Part shown: positions 24,348 through 33,133 of the stretch, one piece after another
Numbering within the stretch: the first letter of the stretch is position 1
How the letters are laid out: the number at the start of each line of letters is the position of its first letter
DNA from: Balneolaceae bacterium
GTDB taxonomy: Bacteria > Bacteroidota > Rhodothermia > Balneolales > Balneolaceae
NCBI GenBank assembly: GCA_017640665.1
Contig: JAEPQE010000004.1
Coordinates: 124,001-188,000 of the forward strand
Direction: 5' to 3'
DNA: 64,000 nucleotides
Made by a program: the position numbers and the translations under genes
The notes under the pieces: generated by a model
The model's input: only the letters and a program-made list of their open reading frames with translations
What the model was told of the DNA's origin: nothing
Databases searched by the model: none

Positions 24348-25083
24348 ATTAGCCATCCAAACCGAACAGCTTACCCGGACATTCGGAGACTTTACCGCGG
24401 TAGATAGAATAACCTTCGATGTTAAACAGGGAGAGATTTTTGGTTTTCTGGGAGCAAACGGTGCGGGCAAAACCACCGCTATGAAAATGCTTACCGGCTT
24501 GCTGACACCATCTTCTGGCACAGCAAAAGTATCAGGGATGGATGTTTACAAAGAAGCCGAGGGTATAAAGCGGAACATTGGGTACATGAGTCAAAAATTC
24601 TCACTCTACGATGATCTTACCCCGGAAGAGAATATAGAATTTTACGGAGGGGTTTACGGGCTTAGAGGTCAGGAACTCAAACAGAAAACGGAAGAACTTA
24701 TTCGCTCGGTGGGATTAGAGAAATTTCGAAAGAAACTCGTTCGCTCGTTACCACTGGGTTGGAAACAAAAACTAGCTTTCTCCATTTCCATCATTCATAA
24801 CCCTGGGATTGTATTTCTGGATGAACCTACGGGGGGGGTAGATCCGGTTACAAGACGACAATTCTGGGAAAGGATTTACGAAGTTTCGAATCAGGGAATT
24901 ACCGTATTTGTAACAACCCATTATATGGATGAAGCTGAATACTGTGATCGGGTTTCTATTATGGTAGATGGAAGAATTGATGCTATGGATTCCCCGGATG
25001 AACTTAAAAGAACATTTAATGCCAGCTCCATCGAGGAAGTATTTATCCAACTGGCACGTTCTGCTGAAAGGGGGGAAGGATGA
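24340..25083 (+). CDS. ABC exporter ATPase, second half of a YbhF-like protein
   Basis: The 247-residue ATPase has Walker A GANGAGKTT and Walker B IVFLDEPTGGVDPVTRRQFW. The signature is the degenerate LPLGWKQKLAFS instead of LSGGQ, as in the second half of YbhF. In such asymmetric pairs one ATP site is usually catalytically weaker. A run of eight G at 24831-24838 encodes the TGGV of the D-loop and could be slippage-prone. The gene overlaps its neighbours by 8 and 4 bases. Confidence 0.92.
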   Translation: MSELAIQTEQLTRTFGDFTAVDRITFDVKQGEIFGFLGANGAGKTTAMKMLTGLLTPSSGTAKVSGMDVYKEAEGIKRNIGYMSQKFSLYDDLTPEENIEFYGGVYGLRGQELKQKTEELIRSVGLEKFRKKLVRSLPLGWKQKLAFSISIIHNPGIVFLDEPTGGVDPVTRRQFWERIYEVSNQGITVFVTTHYMDEAEYCDRVSIMVDGRIDAMDSPDELKRTFNASSIEEVFIQLARSAERGEG

Positions 25084-26189
25084 ATTCATTCAAGGGGTTT
25101 GTAACCAAAGAATTCAAGCAGATTTTCCGGGATAAACGCACCCTGGTTGTCCTATTTGGCATGCCTGTGATTATGCTGATTTTGTTTGGATTTGCACTCC
25201 GGAATGAAATCAATAATGCCCAAATAGCAGTTCTTGATCTGTCTAAAGATGCCGTTACAAGAGATCTTACTCAGAAACTGGCATCATCCGAAGCCTTCCA
25301 GTTAAATACCTACCTTCATAATTATGATGAAGTGGAAGAGGTTTTCAAATCCGGGGTGGTTAAAGAGATAGTAGTATTTGAGAAAAAATTTGCGCAACGA
25401 TTAACGCGTGAAGGAATCGCGAATGTTCAAGTCATCACAGATGCCACAGATCCGAATCTGGCTAATATAGTTCAATCGTATACCGGAGCAATAATCAGGG
25501 ATTATACACAGGAATTGAACTACCAGGGAAAAGTTTTAGAGCAAGGAATTCAGCCTGTGATAAAGATGATGTATAACCCTGAACTTAAAAGCGTAAATCT
25601 GTTTGTGCCGGGATTAATAGCTGTTATCCTGATGCTTGTTTCCGCACTTATGACTTCGATCTCCATCACAAGAGAAAAAGAAATGGGTAATATGGAAATA
25701 TTACTGGTCTCGCCGCTTAAGCCTATACATATAATCATCGGTAAAGTGCTTCCCTATCTTGTACTTTCGGTGATAAATGTTATTACCATTCTCGTGTTAG
25801 CGCATTACATTTTTGAAGTTCCCTTTAAAGGGAGCTATGCGCTCTTTTTTGGAGAAGCGATTCTTTTCATTCTCACGGCGTTAGCTTTGGGAGTATTTAT
25901 CTCATCTGTTACTAATAACCAACAAACTGCCATGATGATCTCGCTTGCAGGGCTTTTGCTCCCAACGGTGTTGCTTTCAGGCTTCATCTTCCCAGTTGAA
26001 AGTATGCCGGCTCCGCTTCAAATGGTGAGCCATGCGATTCCCGCTAAATGGTTCTTAATAGTAGTAAGAAGTATAATGCTAAAAGGATCAGGGATTGAAT
26101 TTCTTTGGATGGAAACACTGATTCTGGTTGGCATTGCAATGTTCTTTATGACGCTTAGTTTGAAAAAGTTCAATGTGAGGCTTCAATGA
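25080..26189 (+). CDS. ABC-2 type permease (YbhS/YbhR-like)
   Basis: The 369-residue permease has one N-terminal membrane helix (LVVLFGMPVIMLILFGFAL), a large periplasmic domain (about residues 45-175) and five C-terminal helices starting at VPGLIAVILMLVSALMTSISI. The ABC-2 motif REKEMGNMEILLVSPLKPIHIIIGK after the second helix is the family hallmark. It would pair with the product of the next gene. It overlaps the ATPase gene upstream and the second permease downstream by four bases each. Confidence 0.92.
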   Translation: MNSFKGFVTKEFKQIFRDKRTLVVLFGMPVIMLILFGFALRNEINNAQIAVLDLSKDAVTRDLTQKLASSEAFQLNTYLHNYDEVEEVFKSGVVKEIVVFEKKFAQRLTREGIANVQVITDATDPNLANIVQSYTGAIIRDYTQELNYQGKVLEQGIQPVIKMMYNPELKSVNLFVPGLIAVILMLVSALMTSISITREKEMGNMEILLVSPLKPIHIIIGKVLPYLVLSVINVITILVLAHYIFEVPFKGSYALFFGEAILFILTALALGVFISSVTNNQQTAMMISLAGLLLPTVLLSGFIFPVESMPAPLQMVSHAIPAKWFLIVVRSIMLKGSGIEFLWMETLILVGIAMFFMTLSLKKFNVRLQ

Positions 26190-27316
26190 GTACAATTCGG
26201 TTTTTACTCAGAAAAGAGTTCCTTCAGATTTTCCGGAATAAATCTATGCTTCCTATTATTTTCGTGATGCCGGTTATTCAACTTCTCGTCCTTTCCTTTG
26301 CTGCAACTTATGAGTTAAAAGAAGTGAATTTTGCACTTGTGGACATGGACCGAAGCATTGTTTCACAACAGCTAATTACCCAAATGCAGGCTACGGGGTA
26401 TTTCGAACTTTGGGACGAATACACCTCAACCGAAAGGGCAGTACAGGAAATGGATAAAGGTGTCGTGAGTCTTGTTATGGTAATTCCTAAAGATTTTAGT
26501 AATGATTTTGCTACTGGCACTAAATCGGAAATACAATTAATAATTGACGCGGTAGATGGAAGTACAGCAGGGCTCATTCAATCATATGCTTCTTCAATAA
26601 TTACTGAGTTCGGCCGAAAAAGAAATGGGAATGCGATAGTTCGAATTGCATCTGTTGGAGGCAATTTATCAAAGTCTATTAATTTGATTTCGGTTAACTG
26701 GTATAACCCCCAACTGGATTACTTAACATATATGGTTCCTGGTATTTTAGTGGTTCTGGTTTCTATGATCGGGTTATTTTTGTCTGGAATGAATATTGTT
26801 CGGGAAAGGGAAATCGGAACTATCGAGCAGTTAAATGTAACCCCCCTAACCAAATCTCAGTTTATGATTGGGAAGTTGGTTCCATTCTGGATTATTGGGA
26901 TGTTCGATTTACTGGTTGGACTGGCACTGGCGAGATTTGGTTTCGAAATCCCTTTTTTGGGAAACCTTTTTACCATATTAATAATCGCGGGGATTTACCT
27001 GATTCTGATTCAGGCTCTGGGACTATTTATCTCCACTATCACTGATACACAACAGCAGGCTATGTTCATCGCATGGTTTATTATGGTGGTTTTTATTTTG
27101 ATGGGCGGATTATTTACTCCGATTGAGAGTATGCCGGGATGGGCTCAGGATCTGACACTAGGGAATCCAGTAGCCTATTTCATAAAAATAATGAGGATGG
27201 TTTTATTAAAAGGAGCCGGATGGAAAGAAGTGTTAGGTATGGTTCTTATCATGGGATCGATGGCAATTGGTTTATTGGGGATTTCCATCAATCGCTATAA
27301 GAAAACAGTGAATTAG
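26186..27316 (+). CDS. ABC-2 type permease, second subunit (YbhR/YbhS-like)
   Basis: This 376-residue permease repeats the layout of its upstream partner: N-terminal helix (MLPIIFVMPVIQLLVLSFA), periplasmic domain, then five helices from MVPGILVVLVSMIGLFLSGMNIV, with the motif REREIGTIEQLNVTPLTKSQFMIGK. It is the last gene of the six-gene operon, which ends in a 94-base gap before the cyclase-fusion regulator. The operon as a whole matches the ybhGFSR-type drug or lipid exporters; the cargo is unknown. Confidence 0.92.
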   Translation: MSTIRFLLRKEFLQIFRNKSMLPIIFVMPVIQLLVLSFAATYELKEVNFALVDMDRSIVSQQLITQMQATGYFELWDEYTSTERAVQEMDKGVVSLVMVIPKDFSNDFATGTKSEIQLIIDAVDGSTAGLIQSYASSIITEFGRKRNGNAIVRIASVGGNLSKSINLISVNWYNPQLDYLTYMVPGILVVLVSMIGLFLSGMNIVREREIGTIEQLNVTPLTKSQFMIGKLVPFWIIGMFDLLVGLALARFGFEIPFLGNLFTILIIAGIYLILIQALGLFISTITDTQQQAMFIAWFIMVVFILMGGLFTPIESMPGWAQDLTLGNPVAYFIKIMRMVLLKGAGWKEVLGMVLIMGSMAIGLLGISINRYKKTVN

Positions 27317-27410
27317 TTTTTTCAGCTTTTATTGAAGAGAGTTTCAGCCACCTTTTTTAAGCAGCTGACAATTTCATGTAGTAGTTTCCTGATCAAACTT
27401 AATAAGGGAT

Positions 27411-29729
27411 ATGCGCCGACTTGCAGCCATTATGTTCACTGATATCGTAGGATATTCTGCACTGATGCAGAAGAATGAAGAAGCTGCATTAAAAATCAGA
27501 GCCCGGCATAGAGAAGTGTTTAAAAGCGAGCATAAAGAGTTTAACGGTACAATTGTTCAGTATTTTGGAGATGGAACACTCAGTTTTTTTAATAGTGCTA
27601 TTGATGCGGTTTCATGCGCAGTTAACTTACAAAAAGAGTTTGGGAGAGGCGAAGTAACAGTACCGGTAAGAATCGGGCTCCACCTTGGAGATATATTTTA
27701 TGACGGAACTGAAATATTCGGAGATGGAGTAAATGTTGCTGCCCGGATAGAGGGAATTAGTCAACAAGGGGCAGTGCTGATTTCAGAGAACATTAATAGA
27801 GAGCTGAGAAATAAATCCAATATTGAAACGGTTTCTTTGGGAATGTTTGAATTTAAAAACATAACCGAACCCATTGAAGTATTTGCAGTTCTGAAGAAAG
27901 GATTGGCTATTCCCGATTCCAGTCAATTGCCCCAAAAAGGGTCAGATCAAAAATCAATAGCGGTAGTTCCTTTTGAAAACCTGAGCTCATCAAATGAGGA
28001 AGATTACCTGAGTGATGGGATTACTGAAGAAGTAATTAATGCTCTTAGTAAAATTAAAGAACTGAGAGTTACTTCAAGAACATCTTCGTTTCACTTTAAA
28101 GGAAAGAAAATGAGCCTGAAGGAAATAGGAGATAAACTTCAGGTATCTACTATTGTAGCAGGGAGCATACGCTTCGCTGGTAATCAAATGAGGGTTTCCA
28201 CACAACTTATTGACGTAAAAGAAGATTATAGTTTTTGGTCAGAATCTTTTGACAGAACCCTCGATAATATTTTTGAGGTTCAGGATGAGATTAGCCTGAT
28301 TATAGCAGAACGATTGAGAGAACACCTTGGAGATTTACAGATAGAGAATAAATTGGTTGAAAAACCGGATGTATCTGTTAGCGGATACAAATCCTATCTC
28401 AAGAGTCGGTACCATCTTCTAAAAATGAATGAAAGAGACATAGAAAAAGGGTTATTGATTCTCCATGATGTTATAGAAGAATTTCCAGACTATGTATATG
28501 GGTGGTTGGGAGTACACATGGGCTATGTGTTAAAAGGAACACTCGGATTAATGCCGGCTGAGCAGGCGTTTGGGGATGGACAGAGATTTTTGAACAAAGC
28601 TATAGAATTAAATCCCGATTTACCCGAATGCAGGCTGCAAATGGCATGGATGAGTTTTTTACAGGATTGGGATTTAAAAGCTACTTATCAACATCTTCAA
28701 AAAGTGCATCAGGAGCGCCCCATTGTTGATTACTATCAAACGATGACTTCAGTAATTATAACCGAGAGAAAGTTTGAAGCCGCTGAACAGTATATCAATA
28801 CCGCGCTGCAATTAGACCCTTTTTCTGATATTACTCATCATCTTAAAGGTTTTGTCTGTTATGTTAAAGAAGATTACGAACAGGCCATTGGCTACTATAA
28901 AAAAAGCATTGAATTAAAGCCTGGTGCTGAAGTCTCATATATGGAAATGGGGCAAGCATTAATTTTACTTGATAAAGCAGAAGAAGCGCTAGAACATTTT
29001 AAGAACTTACCGGATGAGGCATCGGCATTAGTGAAAACTGGAGGAATAGTACTTGCTCATGCTGCGCTTGGAAACCGAAGTATTGTGCAGGACGGAATTA
29101 TTGAGCTGGAAGAAGCACTTCAGTCTCATCAAATTGAGCAGGCGCTGAATTTTTTGATACTTATTGAAACGATGTCCGGAAATTTTGATCAGGCTATGGA
29201 CTATGTTGAGCAGGCAGTCTCTTTTCAATTACCAATGCTGATGTATCTAAATGTGGATCCGGTGCTTAAGCCTTTGTTTGAAAACAAACGGTTTCAGGAG
29301 TTAATGAGTCCACTTCCGAAGCAGGTTGATGAGTTACCTTCTGAAGAAATCGGCTATAAAAAATCGCTTATGTCGGATGATGATTTTGAGCAATACCGGA
29401 AGTTGCTTCCAAAAATTATGGAGGATAAAGAACCATTTTTAGATCCCTATCTAACTCTTAGCGATTTGGCAGAAAAACTTGGTATCCCCGCTAATCATCT
29501 TTCTCAATTACTAAACAAAGGTTTTGATCAGAACTTTTCCGAATTTGTAAATAGCTATCGATTGGAGCATTTCAAAGCGGAAATCCTTAAACCCGAAAAG
29601 CAGAATTTTACGCTACTCGCAATCGCTTTCGAATCAGGATTCAATTCAAAGACTGTGTTCAATAGTTTTTTTAAGAAAAGTACAGGAACTACGCCCAGCA
29701 GGTATTTAAAATCCGTACGTAAACAATAA
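27411..29729 (+). CDS. Class III nucleotide cyclase / TolB-like / TPR / AraC-HTH fusion regulator
   Basis: The 772-residue protein joins four modules. Residues 1-165 are a class III cyclase homology domain with the two metal aspartates D11 (FTDIVGYS) and D54 (YFGDGTLSFF) and the transition-state pair N108/R112 (GDGVNVAARI). The base-recognition positions read Q50 and E101 rather than the adenylate-type Lys/Asp. Residues about 180-310 are a TolB/FlgO-like domain (IAVVPFENLSSSNEEDYLSDGITEE). Residues about 330-620 are TPR-like repeats. The last 115 residues are an AraC-type DNA-binding domain (LSDLAEKLGIPANHLSQLLN, then FALLAIAFESGF-like FTLLAIAFESGFNSKTVFNSFFK and GTTPSRY). There is no signal peptide or membrane helix. 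It probably regulates the MDR oxidoreductase and DUF4386 genes downstream. Confidence 0.85.
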   Translation: MRRLAAIMFTDIVGYSALMQKNEEAALKIRARHREVFKSEHKEFNGTIVQYFGDGTLSFFNSAIDAVSCAVNLQKEFGRGEVTVPVRIGLHLGDIFYDGTEIFGDGVNVAARIEGISQQGAVLISENINRELRNKSNIETVSLGMFEFKNITEPIEVFAVLKKGLAIPDSSQLPQKGSDQKSIAVVPFENLSSSNEEDYLSDGITEEVINALSKIKELRVTSRTSSFHFKGKKMSLKEIGDKLQVSTIVAGSIRFAGNQMRVSTQLIDVKEDYSFWSESFDRTLDNIFEVQDEISLIIAERLREHLGDLQIENKLVEKPDVSVSGYKSYLKSRYHLLKMNERDIEKGLLILHDVIEEFPDYVYGWLGVHMGYVLKGTLGLMPAEQAFGDGQRFLNKAIELNPDLPECRLQMAWMSFLQDWDLKATYQHLQKVHQERPIVDYYQTMTSVIITERKFEAAEQYINTALQLDPFSDITHHLKGFVCYVKEDYEQAIGYYKKSIELKPGAEVSYMEMGQALILLDKAEEALEHFKNLPDEASALVKTGGIVLAHAALGNRSIVQDGIIELEEALQSHQIEQALNFLILIETMSGNFDQAMDYVEQAVSFQLPMLMYLNVDPVLKPLFENKRFQELMSPLPKQVDELPSEEIGYKKSLMSDDDFEQYRKLLPKIMEDKEPFLDPYLTLSDLAEKLGIPANHLSQLLNKGFDQNFSEFVNSYRLEHFKAEILKPEKQNFTLLAIAFESGFNSKTVFNSFFKKSTGTTPSRYLKSVRKQ

Positions 29730-29763
29730 GTTCGGATTCATAAACCCGAACGTTTAAGGGTTT
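29730..29763 (+). terminator. Hairpin after the cyclase-AraC gene
   Basis: GTTCGG at 29730-29735 can pair with CCGAAC at 29746-29751, overlapping an alternative pairing of AAACCC (29742-29747) with GGGTTT (29758-29763), which is followed by a short T-run. Either could stop transcription after the regulator gene, and the overlap makes the two mutually exclusive. The T-run is short, so the call is weak. Confidence 0.35.
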
Positions 29764-29816
29764 TGGTAGTGATAGGTTGGTTTCAGACATCAACAAGAAC
29801 ACAAATCACTACTATT

Positions 29817-30818
29817 ATGACTACGACAATGAATGCCATTATCACCACCGCGTATGGGGCAACCAACGTATTGAAATATAAAGTAGCAGAAAAGCCAGTT
29901 CATGGCGTAAACGAAATCCTAATCAAAATTCACGCTACTTCGGTTACAAACGCACATACAGCAATGAGAACCGGTTACCCCTTGATTGGTAGATTATTCA
30001 TGGGGCTTTTAAAACCAAAGAATCGAATTTCAGGGACAGATTTTGCCGGTGAAATTGTAGCCGTTGGAAGCAATGTCAAAAAGTTCTCTGTGGGAGAAAA
30101 GGTCTTTGGTTCTACCGACATTGAAGGAGGCACTTATGCTGAATACGTGAAAGTTTCTCAGAATGGCGTAATTCTTACAATACCAGAGAATCTAACATAT
30201 TCACAAGCAACTGCCATTATAGACGGAGCTACAACTGCGTTTCCCTTTCTGGTTGATCATGCCCAAATAAAGAAAGGAAATAAGATACTAATTAACGGAG
30301 CTTCCGGAAGTATTGGGACGGCAGCAGTCCAACTTGCGAAGTACTTCGGAGCTGAAGTAACCGGAGTTTGCAGTACAAAGAACGTTGATTTGGTAAAAGC
30401 CATGGGCGCTGACTATGTGATTGATTATACCAAAAATGATTTCACAAAAGCAGGAAAAAAATACGATATCGTTTTTGATACTGTAGGGAAATCCTGCTTT
30501 AAGGATTCTAAAAAAGCTTTGAGGGATAACGGAATCTATATGAGTCCGGTACTGGGGTTGAGAATGACGTTCGATATGATTTCAACGTTAAGATCAAAAG
30601 GCAAAAAAGCTATTTTTGCAGCTACAGGTCTTCTTAAGGAAGAAGAGAAAATTAAAAACTTCCGGGTTCTTAGAGATTTGTTATCAAAAGGAAAGTTGGT
30701 TTCGGTAATCGATCGAACATATCAATTACCACAAGTTGCGGAAGCTCACAGATATGTAGAAAAAGGTCATAAAAAAGGAAACGTAGTTATTAAGGTTACG
30801 GAGGAAGAAAATGACTGA
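29817..30818 (+). CDS. MDR-family NAD(P)H quinone/alcohol oxidoreductase
   Basis: This is a zinc-independent medium-chain dehydrogenase/reductase of the quinone oxidoreductase type. The N-terminal GroES-like domain includes ISGTDFAGEIVAVGSNVKKFSVGEKVFG. The Rossmann motif is ILINGASGSIGTAAVQLAKYFGA, with VIDYTKNDFTKAGKKYDIVFDTVG following. The zinc ligands of alcohol dehydrogenases are absent. The ATG at 29817 gives 334 residues; the ATG at 29829 (MNAIITTAYG) fits the family start even better. It overlaps the DUF4386 gene by eight bases and lies downstream of an AraC-type regulator, a common three-gene arrangement. Confidence 0.88.
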   Translation: MTTTMNAIITTAYGATNVLKYKVAEKPVHGVNEILIKIHATSVTNAHTAMRTGYPLIGRLFMGLLKPKNRISGTDFAGEIVAVGSNVKKFSVGEKVFGSTDIEGGTYAEYVKVSQNGVILTIPENLTYSQATAIIDGATTAFPFLVDHAQIKKGNKILINGASGSIGTAAVQLAKYFGAEVTGVCSTKNVDLVKAMGADYVIDYTKNDFTKAGKKYDIVFDTVGKSCFKDSKKALRDNGIYMSPVLGLRMTFDMISTLRSKGKKAIFAATGLLKEEEKIKNFRVLRDLLSKGKLVSVIDRTYQLPQVAEAHRYVEKGHKKGNVVIKVTEEEND

Positions 30819-31524
30819 TTATGATATCCAAAAGAAATACGGACGAATAGCGGGGATTTTATACCTCATTATTATTGTTAGCGGAGTTTTTAGTGAAGGA
30901 ATCGTACGTTCGAGCTTAGTTATAGATGGAAACGCTAAAGCAACTGTTGAAAATATTACCAATGCTGAGTTGTTGTTCAGAATGGGCTTTGTCAGCGACA
31001 TCATTATGGTGCTTGCAGACATTAGCATAGCGCTTGTTTTTTACCTGATGCTGAAACAAGTAAACAAGCCGATTTCCTTACTTGCCGCTACGTTTCGGCT
31101 AGCACAAGCTATAATCATAGGGGTTAATCTGATGAACCATTTTGGTGTAATTCTGGTCATTAACTCAACTGATTTAGCAACAGCGTTTAATTCGGAACAG
31201 TTAAGTAGTACGGTCATGATTATGATGGAAGCACATTCTTATGGATACTTACTAAGCGGCGTGTTCTTTGGATTCAGCTGTATGGTTTTAAGCTATTTGA
31301 TCAGACGATCTGAATATCTTCCATCGTTTTTTGGGGTTCTGATTGGAGTAGCCGGGTTCTTCTATATCATGGATAGTTTTACACAGTTTATAGCTCCTGA
31401 ATATTCTGAAATCACAGAATTTTTGGTGATAATCTCAGCTGTTGTTTCTGAAATCAGTTTCGCAGTCTGGTTAACAGTAAAGGGAGCGGTATCACCAGAA
31501 ACAAAAAAAGCCACTGATTATTAG
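30811..31524 (+). CDS. DUF4386 membrane protein
   Basis: The 237-residue protein has six or seven predicted membrane helices, starting with RIAGILYLIIIVSGVFSEGIVRSSL, which is the conserved opening of DUF4386. Further helices include DIIMVLADISIALVFYLML, SYGYLLSGVFFGFSCMVLSYLI and FFGVLIGVAGFFYIMDSF. The function of the family is unknown. It is translationally coupled to the oxidoreductase gene. Its stop codon lies in the loop of the terminator hairpin at 31509-31533. Confidence 0.85.
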   Translation: MTDYDIQKKYGRIAGILYLIIIVSGVFSEGIVRSSLVIDGNAKATVENITNAELLFRMGFVSDIIMVLADISIALVFYLMLKQVNKPISLLAATFRLAQAIIIGVNLMNHFGVILVINSTDLATAFNSEQLSSTVMIMMEAHSYGYLLSGVFFGFSCMVLSYLIRRSEYLPSFFGVLIGVAGFFYIMDSFTQFIAPEYSEITEFLVIISAVVSEISFAVWLTVKGAVSPETKKATDY

Positions 31525-31533
31525 TCAGTGGCT
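31502..31533 (-). terminator. Rho-independent terminator of the azurin gene
   Basis: AGCCACTGA at 31509-31517 pairs with TCAGTGGCT at 31525-31533 in a perfect 9-bp stem with a 7-base loop. On the minus strand it is followed by TTTTTTT (A-run 31502-31508 on the plus strand), the classic intrinsic terminator form, 20 bases after the azurin stop. It also covers the end of the convergent DUF4386 gene. Confidence 0.85.
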
Positions 31534-31553
31534 CTGTAAGAGTTTTTAAAAAC

Positions 31554-32012
31554 TTACTCAACAATGAACTTACCCTTCATAAGGGCATAATGTCCCGGGA
31601 AACTACAGATGAAGTCATATTCACCGGCTTCAGGAGCGGTAAACTCAATCGTAGTTTCTTCGCCCCCACCAATTAAAGCAGTATAAGCAATAATCTGCTC
31701 GCTGCCTTCCGGGATATACTCGTTATCCCGTGCTTTCATTGCCTCGGTTGCAAATGCTTTTACATCGGTACCTGCTGCAAGAAGTACCCAGTTATGGCCC
31801 ATTGCCGCTTTTGGAAGTTTACCTGTATGCTTTAAAGTAAGCGTTACAGTTTCTCCTGCTTTAACCTTGATCTCAGATAAATCAAATCTCATTTGATCAT
31901 TCCCTTCGATAACAACTTCAGTTTCCATTGTAGTTGTTTCGGTAGTAAGATCAGATGCATTGAATGGATTACTCATAAAGAGCACCATTAACATTGAAAT
32001 GATAAAATTCAT
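31554..32012 (-). CDS. Azurin-type cupredoxin
   Basis: Azurin is a small periplasmic blue-copper electron carrier. The 152-residue precursor has a hydrophobic signal and a serine/threonine-rich linker, then about 125 residues of azurin. The copper ligands are the histidine in MGHNWVLLA, and the cysteine, histidine and methionine in FICSFPGHYALMKG. KLPKAAMGHNW is the typical context. It could donate electrons to cytochrome c oxidase or a peroxidase; no such gene is nearby. It is transcribed divergently from an ECF sigma gene across a repeat-containing intergenic region. Confidence 0.92.
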   Translation of the reverse strand: MNFIISMLMVLFMSNPFNASDLTTETTTMETEVVIEGNDQMRFDLSEIKVKAGETVTLTLKHTGKLPKAAMGHNWVLLAAGTDVKAFATEAMKARDNEYIPEGSEQIIAYTALIGGGEETTIEFTAPEAGEYDFICSFPGHYALMKGKFIVE

Positions 32013-32043
32013 AATTCCTCTATAATTTTGATGAATATTACAT

Positions 32044-32081
32044 TCACAAAAGTTGTGATTATAATGTGAAGATAATGTGAA
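32044..32081. promoter_or_regulatory. Palindrome and direct repeats between azurin and ECF sigma genes
   Basis: TCACAA at 32044-32049 and TTGTGA at 32053-32058 form a palindrome around AAG. Immediately after it ATAATGTGAA occurs twice in direct repeat (32061-32070 and 32072-32081) separated by one G. The half-site TGTGA/TCACA thus appears four times in 38 bases. The cluster lies in the 155-base divergent gap, closer to azurin. CRP/FNR-family or other dimeric regulators use sites of this kind; the identity of the factor is not known. Confidence 0.5.
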
Positions 32082-32167
32082 TTTTGGAGAATATCGGGTT
32101 AAGAATTCAACCCTTTTTTATAAAAAGAATGAACCTTTTGATTTCTCCGGCGACTTTATAAATAGTC

Positions 32168-32725
32168 ATGAAAAAGGAAGAAACACATATTCTGAATGAC
32201 TACCTGGTAGTACGATATCAGGAAGGTGATAAACAAGCATTGAAACTTTTGATCAAGCAGTTTCATCCGAGATTAGAGCAACAGATTTTTGCTCAAACTA
32301 GGGATAAGGCATCGCTTGAAGATTTAGTTCAAGAGAGTTGGTACGCCATAATCGCAGGGCTCACAACAGTTACTCTGAGAATCAATTTTGAAGTATGGGC
32401 ACTAAGTATTGCCCGAAGAAAAGCCATAGACTGGATTCGGGAGCAACAAAGAGCACGAAAAAGAGCTCAGTTTTTTGTACAGGAAGAAATGAATGCTCCC
32501 ACCGAAGAGGATGCACTGGATATTATACTTGAACGCAAAGCACAACTTAAGCTGGCAATTAAAGGCTTACCTCATTCACAAAGAATAGTATTGACTATGT
32601 TTTATCTGGAAAACTATTCGGTGCAAGAGATATCTGATGTATTAAGAATCTCTGACGGAACGGTAAAGTCCAGATTATTCAATGCAAGAGAACATCTAAA
32701 AGAAATTTTTAACCCAAATAAGTAG
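32168..32725 (+). CDS. ECF-type RNA polymerase sigma factor
   Basis: The 185-residue protein has sigma region 2 (DKASLEDLVQESWYAIIAGL, then FEVWALSIARRKAIDWIREQQR) and region 4 (LPHSQRIVLTMFYLENYSVQEISDVLRISDGTVKSRLFNAREHLKEIF), with no region 1 or 3, as in ECF sigma factors. A small membrane protein is encoded 9 bases downstream and probably restrains it. The target promoters are not known; the divergent azurin gene is a candidate by position. Confidence 0.92.
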   Translation: MKKEETHILNDYLVVRYQEGDKQALKLLIKQFHPRLEQQIFAQTRDKASLEDLVQESWYAIIAGLTTVTLRINFEVWALSIARRKAIDWIREQQRARKRAQFFVQEEMNAPTEEDALDIILERKAQLKLAIKGLPHSQRIVLTMFYLENYSVQEISDVLRISDGTVKSRLFNAREHLKEIFNPNK

Positions 32726-32734
32726 GTGAATATC

Positions 32735-33118
32735 ATGAAAAAAGAAGAAATCGATCAATTGATTGAAGAATCACTTAGCAAAGAAGATGCACAATTTTAC
32801 CACGATCTTGATCAACAGGGAATGTTCAAGCAATGGGGAGGACTTTACAGCGGCAAGCTTGGAAAATGGGCAATTGTGGTAACAACTTTTCAGATAATTA
32901 TTACACTTCTGGCTTTCTGGCTTGGCTATAAATTTTTCACCGTTGAAGACAGCATATTAATGGCGAAGTACGGTGTAGGTTTACTGATTGGTGTAATTAT
33001 GAACGGTTTACTAAAGCAATGGCACTGGATGCAAATGGATAAAAACTCCATTCTGCTTGAAATGAAACGCCTCGAATTTCAGGTAGCGATACTAACTGAG
33101 AAATTATCTGGAAAGTAA
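32735..33118 (+). CDS. DUF6768-like small membrane protein, probable partner of the ECF sigma factor
   Basis: The ATG at 32735 follows an AGGTGA ribosome-binding site and gives 127 residues (an in-frame GTG at 32726 would add three). The first 55 residues are polar (KKEEIDQLIEESLSKEDAQFYHDL), then two membrane helices (WAIVVTTFQIIITLLAFWLGY and LMAKYGVGLLIGVIMNGLL), then a short cytoplasmic helix. Genes of this kind sit directly after ECF sigma genes in related bacteria. A zinc-binding anti-sigma motif is absent, so anti-sigma activity is an inference from position and topology. Confidence 0.7.
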   Translation: MKKEEIDQLIEESLSKEDAQFYHDLDQQGMFKQWGGLYSGKLGKWAIVVTTFQIIITLLAFWLGYKFFTVEDSILMAKYGVGLLIGVIMNGLLKQWHWMQMDKNSILLEMKRLEFQVAILTEKLSGK

Positions 33119-33133
33119 TAAAGCACTGGAAAG

